A stretch of 64,000 nucleotides of DNA from Deltaproteobacteria bacterium (GTDB lineage Bacteria > Myxococcota_A > Polyangia > JAAYKL01). Shown here one piece after another: positions 1 to 7,845 of the stretch. Position 1 is the stretch's first letter, and every line of letters starts with the position of its first letter. Position numbers and translations under genes: made by a program. The notes beneath the pieces are model-generated. The model had not been told where the DNA came from. It did not search any database and was given only the letters and a program-made list of their open reading frames with translations. The DNA lies in assembly GCA_016936575.1 (NCBI GenBank), contig JAFGXQ010000114.1, forward strand, positions 1 through 64,000. The letters run 5' to 3'.

Positions 1-9
1 AAGACGACA

Positions 10-36
10 TCCCCCTTGCCCCCTTTTCAAGGGGGA
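10..36. repeat. Short GC-rich inverted repeat (hairpin)
   Basis: A 9-bp arm TCCCCCTTG (10-18) is followed by a 9-base C/T-only loop and the exact complement CAAGGGGGA (28-36). It can fold as a hairpin in either strand and resembles REP-like or terminator-like intergenic palindromes. It lies downstream of the minus-strand gene that ends at 244, but no T-run follows on that strand. I see no gene in the rest of 1-243. Confidence 0.5.
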
Positions 37-243
37 ATCTATGCTGCCGCAAAACGTACTTCTAAAAATGTGATGAATGATCAGGGTATAACCCGTATCG
101 AAGGGCTCCTTAGGTTTGTGGTATTTTTTGGTTGGTCGCAATTTTAATCTGCAAACCAAGGAATTTATTTAAACACTATGGCTGAACCGTCTTTTACATA
201 CATTCTCAAAAACGCAGATGATTCCTACTACGATGGCGGAGTG

Positions 244-1047
244 CTAAAAAAAGACCGGTTCTTCGCAGACTTCGAAGCCGGATGTGCCCGCGGATACGCA
301 ATCGGACATCTCGAGCAGTTCGCCGCCCACAATCTGACGATACAGATCGGAGGTATGCTGAATGCCCGCGCAGGTTTCACCGGCCTCACCGATTCCCAGG
401 CTCAGATTGTAGTCGCCGGGGCGGTCCGTATCGTTCCATACCCAGATTTCATATATGCCCGGTACAAATACCGGGGTGAACAATGTGTCGTCCATCGGGC
501 AGGCCCAGGGGGTGCAGTGAAGACATTCCTGGGTGACCCCATGGGGAAGGAACCACGAGACTTCGCCGTACACGTATTCCAAATCAATGCCTTCATCGGC
601 GCATTGGTCCATGTATTCATCAATGAGGTGATTCATTTCGGCTTCGGTGGTGGTGTAGATGGGACGGGCGTCTTTTTTTACCCTTCGACCGGGGACCACA
701 ATGGCACCCATGCCCGGAGGCAGGTTCGCCGGCAATGCGGCAGTGGGTTCGGGAAGTCCGTATCCGACCAGGGCCATGTTGGGATAAAAGTTCTTGTACT
801 GGATGCAGGCCGGAGGCAGCACATTGCCGGTGATCAGTGCCATTCCGTTCGGCATATCTTCAGGGGTGACCAGCACTTGAAATACATCCATATCGCCTTC
901 ATCGAGGTACGCCACAATGGATTTGGCATTGTTGGGCTGCGTGATGGGCGCATACGCGTACTCGGACTCCGTGTGAATCTCGTGGGCGACGGCGGTGGCG
1001 CTCATCACTGTTATTGTTGCGAAAATGAGATACAAAGATTTCTTCAT
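244..1047 (-). CDS. Secreted protein of unknown function
   Basis: This 267-residue protein starts at the ATG at 1047, which follows an AAGGGG ribosome-binding site at good spacing; the longer upstream reading has no signal sequence. The N-terminus (MKKSLYLIFATITVMSATAVA) is a Sec signal peptide with a likely cleavage after AVA. There is no lipobox cysteine at the cleavage point. The mature part has several cysteines, including a cluster CLHCTPWAC, and a C-terminal stretch (YEIWVWNDTDRPGDYNLSLG) with the look of a beta-sandwich edge found in exported proteins. I do not recognise a named family. It is probably periplasmic or outer-surface. It lies 154 bp downstream of the HepT gene and may have its own promoter. 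Confidence 0.75.
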   Translation of the reverse strand: MKKSLYLIFATITVMSATAVAHEIHTESEYAYAPITQPNNAKSIVAYLDEGDMDVFQVLVTPEDMPNGMALITGNVLPPACIQYKNFYPNMALVGYGLPEPTAALPANLPPGMGAIVVPGRRVKKDARPIYTTTEAEMNHLIDEYMDQCADEGIDLEYVYGEVSWFLPHGVTQECLHCTPWACPMDDTLFTPVFVPGIYEIWVWNDTDRPGDYNLSLGIGEAGETCAGIQHTSDLYRQIVGGELLEMSDCVSAGTSGFEVCEEPVFF

Positions 1048-1201
1048 GGGTTCCCCTTGTAAAAAACATCCTGACCGGTTCCGGTCGTCTGTGGGTTGAA
1101 GTTTCTGTTGTACCGAGACAACGGCGCAGAAGCAATGACTTTTGCTATTTGGGAAGGGTGATTTCGTTTGCAGTATGGGGTAGGCCCACGCCGGTGGGCT
1201 G

Positions 1202-1621
1202 TTATTGTTCCAGGTAGACAACCATTTCTTTGGCGAATGTGCGGAAATCATCGAGATGACGTGTAATGATTGCGTAGATGATATTTACATCAATTTGCTG
1301 GTAGGCGTGCACCGCTGTATTTCTGAATCCGACGGCTTTCTTCATTCGATTGGTGGTTGAGTCCGCGATAATGCCCTGCTGTTGAAGTACGGAAAACGCA
1401 TCTCCCATAGATGATGCAGTCGGTGCCTCAGAAAGCTGACTGATGATATGCATCGCAATATCGACACTCTGCTGTATCGCACGTTCCAAATTTAAAATAA
1501 TGATGTCCTGCCGATCAAGGTCGGCACGCAACACCTCCGCACTGGAAGGTACCTTGCTCTCAATTCGCGCAATACACCGATGAAGACTGTCTATCTTGCT
1601 ATGTATTAAATCAATGTCCAT
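1202..1621 (-). CDS. hepT: HepT-like HEPN toxin (ribonuclease-type)
   Basis: This 139-residue, all-helical protein carries the HEPN signature R-x4-H-x-Y as RNTAVHAY near residue 112, followed by a helix rich in I, Y and D as in the HepT/DUF86 family. HepT proteins are RNA-cleaving toxins neutralised by a partner nucleotidyltransferase that AMPylates the motif tyrosine. I chose the ATG at 1621; a TTG lies one codon upstream. The gene overlaps the end of the upstream mntA gene by 11 bp, so the pair is translationally coupled. All motif residues are present, so the toxin is probably functional. Family membership is seen from the motif; activity is inferred. Confidence 0.88.
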   Translation of the reverse strand: MDIDLIHSKIDSLHRCIARIESKVPSSAEVLRADLDRQDIIILNLERAIQQSVDIAMHIISQLSEAPTASSMGDAFSVLQQQGIIADSTTNRMKKAVGFRNTAVHAYQQIDVNIIYAIITRHLDDFRTFAKEMVVYLEQ

Positions 1622-2015
1622 CAATAAACCTGTCAGCCCGTTCTTTTAAAGTTCGCCGCACTAACGGCAAGAAATCAGCTTCATCGTATACCAGTCGCGT
1701 TAGCAGTTTTTCGTACGCGACAGACGATTTATTGATCAGGATTTTTCCTTTGGTGAAAACCTGTCTGAAGAGCAGCGCAGAGGCTTGGTGCAAATCCAGA
1801 ACATCGAGTTCAGCCTGACACAGGGGCCCAAGTTCTGATATGATTTCCATCTTTCGATCTGTTGTCATTGGATTTCGCAGGTAAAGGGCGATGTCGATAT
1901 CGCTCTGTTGGGTCGCGGTTCCTGTCGCATGGGAACCGTACAGGGCCACTAGCAGAACATCCTCTGATGTGCTGAAGTATTCTTGAATGCATTGTTCCAG
2001 TGACGATTCGGTCAT
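1611..2015 (-). CDS. mntA: MntA-like nucleotidyltransferase antitoxin
   Basis: This 134-residue protein is a minimal nucleotidyltransferase. Residues around 26-42 contain GS-x10-DID (GSHATGTATQQSDIDIA), which binds metal and ATP and is the hallmark of MntA antitoxins. MntA transfers AMP to the HEPN toxin tyrosine and blocks its RNase activity (type VII toxin-antitoxin). I place the start at 2015 (MTESSLEQ); a GAGG lies about 12 bases upstream, and in-frame starts at 2036 and 2063 are possible. Here mntA precedes hepT, the reverse of the well-studied hepT-mntA order. It begins 51 bp after the stop of an unrelated lipoprotein gene, so it may be cotranscribed with it. Confidence 0.88.
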   Translation of the reverse strand: MTESSLEQCIQEYFSTSEDVLLVALYGSHATGTATQQSDIDIALYLRNPMTTDRKMEIISELGPLCQAELDVLDLHQASALLFRQVFTKGKILINKSSVAYEKLLTRLVYDEADFLPLVRRTLKERADRFIDGH

Positions 2016-2066
2016 GCCTGAAATATACCTCGGCATTTGTGCGAAAACAAGAACTGAAACCAAATC

Positions 2067-3356
2067 TCAGTTGCTGGTGCTGAAGGTGCCCTGCAGGGTG
2101 TCGCAAGTGGTTTGGGCGACGCCGTCGACGGCATACATGTTGGAATAGAAAACCACCTGCACGTCGACCGCCACGCCGTATTGGTCCAAATACGTGGGGT
2201 CATTGCATACACCGACCACAGAAGAATCTGAGCAGGGGGTGCTTTGATATAAATCATCGGTTTCGCACCACGACATCTGTTCGCTGGTGGTGTACGCGGC
2301 GCTGTCTCCGGAATAGTTGACGCAGGTGCCGTTGGTGGATGCGCTGTTACATGCCGAAATAAAGCCGTCGGTCTGGGTGTTGTCGTCGCTGTCGTCCGTG
2401 CTGTCTCCGCTGCAAGGCTGTCCGACGACGCAAGGTGTTCCGTCCTTGGCGATGTACCACTGGGCTTCTTCCTGCACCGCCGTAACGGCGCCCCCGGCAC
2501 ATTGCCGCAACCCCTCCCGCAGTCTATCAAAAGACAAACCGCTTTCCTGGACGCCGAGACAATCGGTGGCTACCGAATCCAGAAAGCTGTGCACAAACTC
2601 CGGCGTGTTCATCAACGTATCGAAGCTGGTTTGCTGTTCCATGCCGAACAGGGCTAGCCCCAGACCCTCTTTGGTTACCGCAGCGCAACTGGCAGACGCA
2701 ATGACCAGTGAGGTTCCGCCGGTGGGAACTGCGCTGCTCAAACTGACGAGACAGGTGCCCATGCGAAGCACGGTCCAGCTGAGTTTGGCGGTGTCGTAGT
2801 AAATCTGGCGATCCTCCGGTGCGATGAACGATGGATGCAGCATACTGGGCGAAATCATCTGGGGGTCTAACTCGGTGATGATGTCCATAAAGTTGATTCC
2901 GGTATAGGTGGATTGCGAATCGCCCTCGGTGACCACTACATCCACGGTATAGCTGGAAAAATCCCAGTTGGTATATTCGATGGTGGTGGTGTCGTTCAGG
3001 TATACCACGTCGGGAAGCGGCTGGTACACACCCTGCTGGGGAACAACAATAACATTATCGCCGCTCGGCAGCTGGTGATACACCACCGCCATGGTTTGCG
3101 TGTCGCTGCCTTCGTTTAAAATACCCACAATCGCTTCATCTTGGTTTGTGGTGACAACGGTACCGATGGTGTTGGTGCCGTCCGATGTCTGAATGGCCCC
3201 GAACTGAAGAGTCACGTCCGTTTCTTCGTTTGAGGATGAGTTGCCATCGTTTGTGGTATCGGTATCTGAAGAACCGCCCCCCATCGCCTCTTCCAATGAC
3301 ACACAGCTTCCGATGAGCAGCGAACTGACAAGAACGGTGAATAGGAATTTTCGCAT
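2067..3356 (-). CDS. Large secreted lipoprotein, unknown function
   Basis: This 429-residue protein begins with a lipoprotein signal (MRKFLFTVLVSSLLIGSC), with the acylated cysteine at residue 18. A low-complexity linker rich in G, S, T, D and N follows (about 25-48). The middle region (about 50-300) is beta-rich with Thr, Val and Gly. The C-terminal 110 residues contain many cysteines in a Ser/Asp/Thr-rich context, suggesting a disulfide-bonded extracytoplasmic module. I do not recognise a family. The linker type matches other exported lipoproteins of this window. It is transcribed toward the mntA-hepT pair. Confidence 0.75.
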   Translation of the reverse strand: MRKFLFTVLVSSLLIGSCVSLEEAMGGGSSDTDTTNDGNSSSNEETDVTLQFGAIQTSDGTNTIGTVVTTNQDEAIVGILNEGSDTQTMAVVYHQLPSGDNVIVVPQQGVYQPLPDVVYLNDTTTIEYTNWDFSSYTVDVVVTEGDSQSTYTGINFMDIITELDPQMISPSMLHPSFIAPEDRQIYYDTAKLSWTVLRMGTCLVSLSSAVPTGGTSLVIASASCAAVTKEGLGLALFGMEQQTSFDTLMNTPEFVHSFLDSVATDCLGVQESGLSFDRLREGLRQCAGGAVTAVQEEAQWYIAKDGTPCVVGQPCSGDSTDDSDDNTQTDGFISACNSASTNGTCVNYSGDSAAYTTSEQMSWCETDDLYQSTPCSDSSVVGVCNDPTYLDQYGVAVDVQVVFYSNMYAVDGVAQTTCDTLQGTFSTSN

Positions 3357-3670
3357 GGTTACCTCCAGATACGTCTTTCGCCCATCGGAGAGGATCTTCC
3401 GGTTTCGCTGACGGGCGCATCGTACGATTTTATTTTACTGTATTTCTGTTCGATTTCAACCCTGGCGAAATAGTTCTCAATCCGCACTGTGTACCGAATG
3501 CCACTGGCAGTCAGCGCAGCGGGTGGATTGATGGCAAAAAATATACGGCGTTTGGGAAGGATTGGGGGAATATGGCATAAAATTCGGTTTGTGGAGGATT
3601 GGCATTTTTTTTGCTAAATGCTAACGCATAACAGATTCGCAAACATTTTAAAGTTATGGGGGGAAGTTCT
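3357..3670. promoter_or_regulatory. Divergent intergenic region
   Basis: This 314-bp spacer lies between two divergent lipoprotein genes and must hold both promoters. It is A/T-rich, most strongly in 3590-3655. I see no convincing -35/-10 pair and no further gene. The stretch GGGGGGAAG at 3658-3666 serves as the ribosome-binding site of the plus-strand gene and decides its start at 3671. Confidence 0.4.
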
Positions 3671-4525
3671 ATGACCAATTCAATGACACCATCTACATCC
3701 ACGGCACTGTTGATTCTAATCGGGGTGTGCCTTGGTACGTTGGCCTGTGATGACAACACAGGCGACAACGGCCCTGCAATCGATAATTACTATATCGAAG
3801 CGGCAGCCGAGGAGGGGTTGACGTCGGAAACCGGTGCGTCGATTACCGAATCTCAGATTGTGGGCACCTGGACCATGGGGTCGATTGAATCCGGTATGTA
3901 CGATGAAGTTGACATTAATGCGGACGGCAGCGCTGTATATCGCACGTATGTCGATGTGGAAGGGGCGGACTGGGATGAAACCTACGATATGTCTTGGGAA
4001 TTGGAAGGCAGCATATTCAGTGCTGTAATGGAGGTAACGGATTCTGAAGACGGCGTGACCTGGACAGAGTTTTTTCAAACATCGAGCACGGCGGCGGTTG
4101 TGGGCGACCAGCTGATTCTGGGAGCGTTGATTCGAACAGACGGCGGTAGTGACGGGTATGACGGCACCTGGAAGCGATTCGAGGCAGAAAAAGAAGACGA
4201 GCGGGCAGGTGATGAATACGAGATATATTCTGAAGTGGAAACGCTGACGCTGAATATTTCGGGCGATACATTTATCGGCACGGAGTCGTGGGAGGAGGAG
4301 TGGCGCTGGTCGTTTTCGGGCGAAATCGATGAGGGAACCGACAATGGAGACAACGCGTTGTCGGGAACAGTTTCCCAGGAGGGCGAGTACCTGGTGTTGA
4401 GAACCACGGATGAATGGTATGTTTATACGCTGAAGCCCCTGTCCAACGATGTGATGCTGCTGGCCGAAGATGAGCCCGAGTATGCCGAAGAATATTGGGA
4501 GGGAGCCGTGTTCACGCGACAGTAG
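3671..4525 (+). CDS. Lipocalin-like lipoprotein
   Basis: This 284-residue protein has a probable lipoprotein signal (ALLILIGVCLGTLAC, cysteine about residue 26). The ATG at 3671 is preferred to the one at 3656 because the purine-rich GGGGGGAAG lies between them. The mature part starts with an acidic linker and then a segment SQIVGTWTMGSIESG that resembles the opening of lipocalin-like beta-barrels, which begin with a V-G-T-W strand. Alternating strands with many Trp, Tyr, Glu and Asp follow to the end. It is acidic overall. A ligand-binding or envelope role is possible but cannot be read from sequence. Confidence 0.75.
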   Translation: MTNSMTPSTSTALLILIGVCLGTLACDDNTGDNGPAIDNYYIEAAAEEGLTSETGASITESQIVGTWTMGSIESGMYDEVDINADGSAVYRTYVDVEGADWDETYDMSWELEGSIFSAVMEVTDSEDGVTWTEFFQTSSTAAVVGDQLILGALIRTDGGSDGYDGTWKRFEAEKEDERAGDEYEIYSEVETLTLNISGDTFIGTESWEEEWRWSFSGEIDEGTDNGDNALSGTVSQEGEYLVLRTTDEWYVYTLKPLSNDVMLLAEDEPEYAEEYWEGAVFTRQ

Positions 4526-4551
4526 CAGGGTTCGATGGTACTACCGATATT

Positions 4552-4845
4552 GTGAAAAAGAGAAAACAGCTTTTACTTCAGGTGGGTCCCCACTGCATAG
4601 AAACCGCCGCCAGGCGCGCGCGGGATACCCTGGAACTCGCGTTGCTTGAATCCGATGAGCGCAGCATTTCAACTGAAGATGTCGCAACGTTTGAGCTGCT
4701 GACGAAATTTTTAAGCCGAACCGATTTTCGCCGCCTGCGCTCAGAGAACGCCGGGTACCGTGGGGAAGTACCGCAAATCGTGATAGTAGTGGAGGATGAA
4801 ACCGGATTGCGACTGCACTTCCAAAATGCGGATGCTTCAGAATAA
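4552..4845 (+). CDS. Small hypothetical protein
   Basis: An open frame downstream of the lipocalin-like gene encodes about 97 residues from a GTG at 4552, or 116 from an ATG at 4495 that overlaps the previous gene by 31 bp. No good ribosome-binding site precedes either. The product has an amphipathic helical first half rich in Arg, Glu and Leu and a C-terminal strand VPQIVIVVEDETGLRL. I do not recognise a family. Its end lies 6 bp from the end of the convergent DCC gene, which argues for a real gene filling the space. Confidence 0.45.
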   Translation: MKKRKQLLLQVGPHCIETAARRARDTLELALLESDERSISTEDVATFELLTKFLSRTDFRRLRSENAGYRGEVPQIVIVVEDETGLRLHFQNADASE

Positions 4846-4850
4846 ACCTT

Positions 4851-5228
4851 TCATCTCATTGTTGCGTTTTCATCTAAATCGCAGTGGTCCGTTTTTCCAA
4901 ACCATTGATGTCGGTGGGCGGCGACGAAATCATATACCGCATCGCGTAGACGGCGGGGTATCCCAAAGAAGAGCCACGCCAGGCGCCAGAAGCCGCCGAG
5001 CGCAAACAGAATGCGAATGGCGGCTTCTGATTTTTCATATCGCCTATCGTTGTGAAGCAGCACAACAGTAGATAATTCTTTGTTGTCGGAATCGACGACG
5101 TTGAGATGAAGTTGCAGCGGCGTGAACCGAAAGCGATGACGACGATCGCGTTTGCGGATAAAGCGAACCCAGCCGTTGCACAGGTTGCAGTGACCGTCAA
5201 AGAGCACAATGTATGAGTCTTCATTCAT
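4851..5228 (-). CDS. DCC-family thiol-disulfide oxidoreductase (DUF393)
   Basis: This 125-residue protein starts at the ATG at 5228. Residues 9-17 read FDGHCNLCN, the DxxC-x-x-C signature of the DCC family, a thioredoxin-fold group usually annotated as thiol-disulfide oxidoreductases. The rest (ALGGFWRLAWLFFGIPRRLRD) is the conserved hydrophobic tail of the family. The physiological substrate is not known. It is the last gene of the minus-strand group aspS, DUF6933-like, DCC, with 68 bp to its upstream neighbour. The longer in-frame extension to 5417 overlaps that neighbour and is not expected to be translated. Confidence 0.85.
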   Translation of the reverse strand: MNEDSYIVLFDGHCNLCNGWVRFIRKRDRRHRFRFTPLQLHLNVVDSDNKELSTVVLLHNDRRYEKSEAAIRILFALGGFWRLAWLFFGIPRRLRDAVYDFVAAHRHQWFGKTDHCDLDENATMR

Positions 5229-5296
5229 ATAATCAACGTAAGGTTGATTTGAAAAAATGCTCTTGCTCGGTACAAATGCGACGAAAAGGGAACCGT

Positions 5297-5824
5297 TTAG
5301 TGCAGTTGTTCGTCGCTGTTGCGCAGCAGTTTTTTGGTGGCTTTGAGGGGGGAGAGATAGTCGAGCTTGGCGCTGGGAAAACGATTTACCCGTTTCATGA
5401 TTTCGAGAATATCGCATTGGTGCAGTCCGCCGGCGCGCTCGACCAGGCGCAGGTACAGCGCTTCGATGGCACTCATTTTGGCCAGAAGAGAGCGGTTGGT
5501 GGTTTTGGCGAGTTCCATCATATCAATGCCTTCGAAGATGCGGCGTTTGGAGCGTTCGGAAAATTTTTCTTCGTCGAGCAGGTGGTCGAGTCCGTTTACA
5601 AATGCATTGCCGAGCACTTCCGCATGGTCTTCGCGTACGTTGAGTAACACAAAAGACAGGCAGGTTTTCTCACTCATGAAGATGATGGTATGGTCGCCGC
5701 CCAATCGGAAGATATTGACGTACCAGTTTCCCAGGAAGGCGTCACTCTCCACCGGTTCTGAAAGGTTTTCAGCACGGAATCGAAACAGCTTGCGCGCTTT
5801 TTCTGTGAGTCGAAACTGCAGCAA
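5297..5824 (-). CDS. DUF6933-like small cytosolic protein
   Basis: This 175-residue protein begins with a TTG codon at 5822-5824, preceded by a strong GAGGGGGAG ribosome-binding site, so the unusual start is well supported. The first 70 residues (LTEKARKLF, then LGNWYVNIFRLGGDH, then FMSEKTCLSFVLLNV) match my recollection of the DUF6933 pattern: a W-Y-x-N strand followed by a T-x-x-S-x-V strand. The second half is helical and basic. The biochemical role is unknown. It follows aspS by 18 bp and is probably cotranscribed with it. The family name is tentative; that it is a gene is clear. Confidence 0.7.
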   Translation of the reverse strand: MLQFRLTEKARKLFRFRAENLSEPVESDAFLGNWYVNIFRLGGDHTIIFMSEKTCLSFVLLNVREDHAEVLGNAFVNGLDHLLDEEKFSERSKRRIFEGIDMMELAKTTNRSLLAKMSAIEALYLRLVERAGGLHQCDILEIMKRVNRFPSAKLDYLSPLKATKKLLRNSDEQLH

Positions 5825-5842
5825 GGTTCTCCCCCTCTGTCG

Positions 5843-7624
5843 TCAGGAGTGCAGCCGGATGCCGAGTTCGGCCAACTGGGCGTCATCAACGGTGGAGGGC
5901 GCGTCGGTCATCAGACAGCCGGCGCGCGTGGTTTTGGGAAATGCGATGACGTCTCGAATGGAATCCAGCCCCGCCATTATTGATACCAGTCTGTCAAAAC
6001 CGAACGCCAGTCCGCCGTGAGGAGGCGCACCGAACGACAACGCATCGAGCAGGAATCCGAATTTTTCGCGGGCCTCCTCGTCGGAAATACCCAGCGCCTG
6101 AAACACGACGGCCTGCACCTCCTGGTTGTGAATACGAATGGAGCCGCCGCCGATTTCCTGACCATTTAAAACGATATCGTACGCGCGTGTCTTGACATTC
6201 AACGGGTCGCTCAGCAGTTTATCGACATCTTCCGGACGGGGAGATGTGAAGGGGTGATGCATGGCAGCGAGTCTTCCGGTTTCTTCATCTTTTTCGAACA
6301 TGGGAAATTCCGTGACCCAGGTGAATCCGTATTGATCGGCCGATACCAATCCCTGTTTTTTGGCCACATGGGTGCGGAGTCGTCCAGCAGCAGTGCGGGC
6401 GGTCGATTTGTCGACATCGGCTACAAACAAGGCGATATCACCGTCTTTCATTCCGGCGTTGTTCAGCAGCGCGGATTCGAGCGTGTCATCAATGAATTTG
6501 GCTACCGGACCGCTGAACGCACCGTCTGCGCGTTTGACCCAGGCCAGCCCTTTGGCACCATAGGTTTTCACAAAATCGGTGAGCGCATCCACATCTTTAC
6601 GCGAGAACGATGCGCCGCCCTCCACCACAATACCGGTAACCAGCCCGCCGCCGGTCGCCGGATCGGAAAATACCTTGAACGCTGATTCGCGGCATGCATC
6701 GGTCACATCGAACAGTTCCATGCCGAAGCGGACATCGGGATTGTCGACACCGAAGCGGCGCATGGCTTCGTCGTAAGTGATTTGCGAAATGGGTGTCTGT
6801 ATATCCACATCGAGAATCTGCTTGAACATCTTTTTGAGCATGTTGTCGCAGATTGCCATAATGTCTTCGGGCGCAATAAAGCTCATCTCTAGATCGATTT
6901 GTGTGAATTCCGGCTGGCGATCCGCGCGAAGGTCCTCGTCGCGGAAGCATTTGCAGATTTGCACATAGCGTTCAAAACCCGCCACCTGCAGCAGCTGTTT
7001 GAACAGCTGGGGCGACTGGGGCAGCGCAAAGAACTTCCCTTTATTGATGCGGGACGGAACCAGATAGTCGCGGGCACCCTCGGGCGTGGATTTGGTCAGA
7101 ATGGGTGTTTCCACTTCTACGAATTGTTCAGCGGCAAAATGCTCTCTGGCGATAAGCGCAGCTTTGGACCGCATCAGCAACGCCCGTTGCAACGGTGCGC
7201 GCCGCAGGTCTAAAAAGCGATATTTCAAGCGGGTGTCTTCACCCGCGTCCACTTCGTCGGCAATCTGGAACGGCATCGGTTTGGAGCGATTGAGCAGCTT
7301 CAGGTCGGTGGCGAGCACTTCAATCTCGCCCGTGGCCAGATTGGGGTTCGCTTTGCCGGTGCGTTTGATCACATTGCCCTGAATGGCCACCACATACTCC
7401 TGGCGAAACGATTTGGCCACCTCGAGCTGATCACTGCTCAACTGTTCTTTACCGAGCACCACCTGACATTTACCGCTGCGATCGCGCAAATCGATAAACA
7501 GCGTTCCGCCCAAATCTCGCACCGTATCGACCCACCCCATCAGCACCACCTGCGTTCCCACATGAACGGCGCGCAGTTCTCCGGCCCCATGACTTTTTTT
7601 CAATTCCTCAATAAAACGCGTCAC
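5843..7624 (-). CDS. aspS: Aspartyl-tRNA synthetase
   Basis: This class II synthetase charges tRNA-Asp (and possibly tRNA-Asn) in the cytoplasm. The order is bacterial: an OB-fold anticodon-binding domain (VLMGWVDTVRDLGGTLFIDLRDRSG), the catalytic core with motif 2 (CFRDEDLRADRQPEFTQID), a GAD insertion, and motif 3 (GLAFGFDRLVSIMAG). I chose the GTG at 7624 because a perfect AAGGAGAC precedes it by 8 bases; this gives 593 residues, the usual size. The upstream in-frame ATGs at 7657 and 7717 lack a ribosome-binding site. It heads a group with two small genes and is divergent from glmS. Confidence 0.97.
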   Translation of the reverse strand: MTRFIEELKKSHGAGELRAVHVGTQVVLMGWVDTVRDLGGTLFIDLRDRSGKCQVVLGKEQLSSDQLEVAKSFRQEYVVAIQGNVIKRTGKANPNLATGEIEVLATDLKLLNRSKPMPFQIADEVDAGEDTRLKYRFLDLRRAPLQRALLMRSKAALIAREHFAAEQFVEVETPILTKSTPEGARDYLVPSRINKGKFFALPQSPQLFKQLLQVAGFERYVQICKCFRDEDLRADRQPEFTQIDLEMSFIAPEDIMAICDNMLKKMFKQILDVDIQTPISQITYDEAMRRFGVDNPDVRFGMELFDVTDACRESAFKVFSDPATGGGLVTGIVVEGGASFSRKDVDALTDFVKTYGAKGLAWVKRADGAFSGPVAKFIDDTLESALLNNAGMKDGDIALFVADVDKSTARTAAGRLRTHVAKKQGLVSADQYGFTWVTEFPMFEKDEETGRLAAMHHPFTSPRPEDVDKLLSDPLNVKTRAYDIVLNGQEIGGGSIRIHNQEVQAVVFQALGISDEEAREKFGFLLDALSFGAPPHGGLAFGFDRLVSIMAGLDSIRDVIAFPKTTRAGCLMTDAPSTVDDAQLAELGIRLHS

Positions 7625-7755
7625 CCGTGTCTCCTTCGTTTCGCTTGTGAGCGGCATTATATGAAATGCACACTTCTGTTTGTTCAAGCAAATAGCAATT
7701 ATCGGCTTCTTTGACAATCCGAGCAGTAAATATTGTGCATATTCAGTGTTTTCGT

Positions 7756-7783
7756 TTGCATCACAATTTTTTATTGTTACATA
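7756..7783 (+). promoter_or_regulatory. Possible promoter of glmS
   Basis: TTGCAT (7756-7761) and TACATA (7778-7783) are separated by 16 bp in the AT-rich divergent aspS-glmS spacer, giving a leader of about 55 bases. A second TTGACA stands at 7711-7716 without a clear -10 partner. The spacer of the proposed promoter contains the short dyad ACAAT/ATTGT. This is read by eye only. Confidence 0.35.
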
Positions 7784-7845
7784 GCACGTGAAAAAAAGCC
7801 GTTTTGGCGTACTTTTCGCGCGATTTATAAAGAACGAGGTATTTT

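Noticed and set aside
178-1062. Plus-strand open frame of 294 codons
   Set aside because: It is antisense to a minus-strand gene with a signal peptide and ribosome-binding site; its own product is His/Gly/Val-rich and has no such support.
7657-7845. glmS ribozyme in the glmS leader
   Set aside because: The leader is too short and AT-rich and lacks the conserved ribozyme core as I know it.
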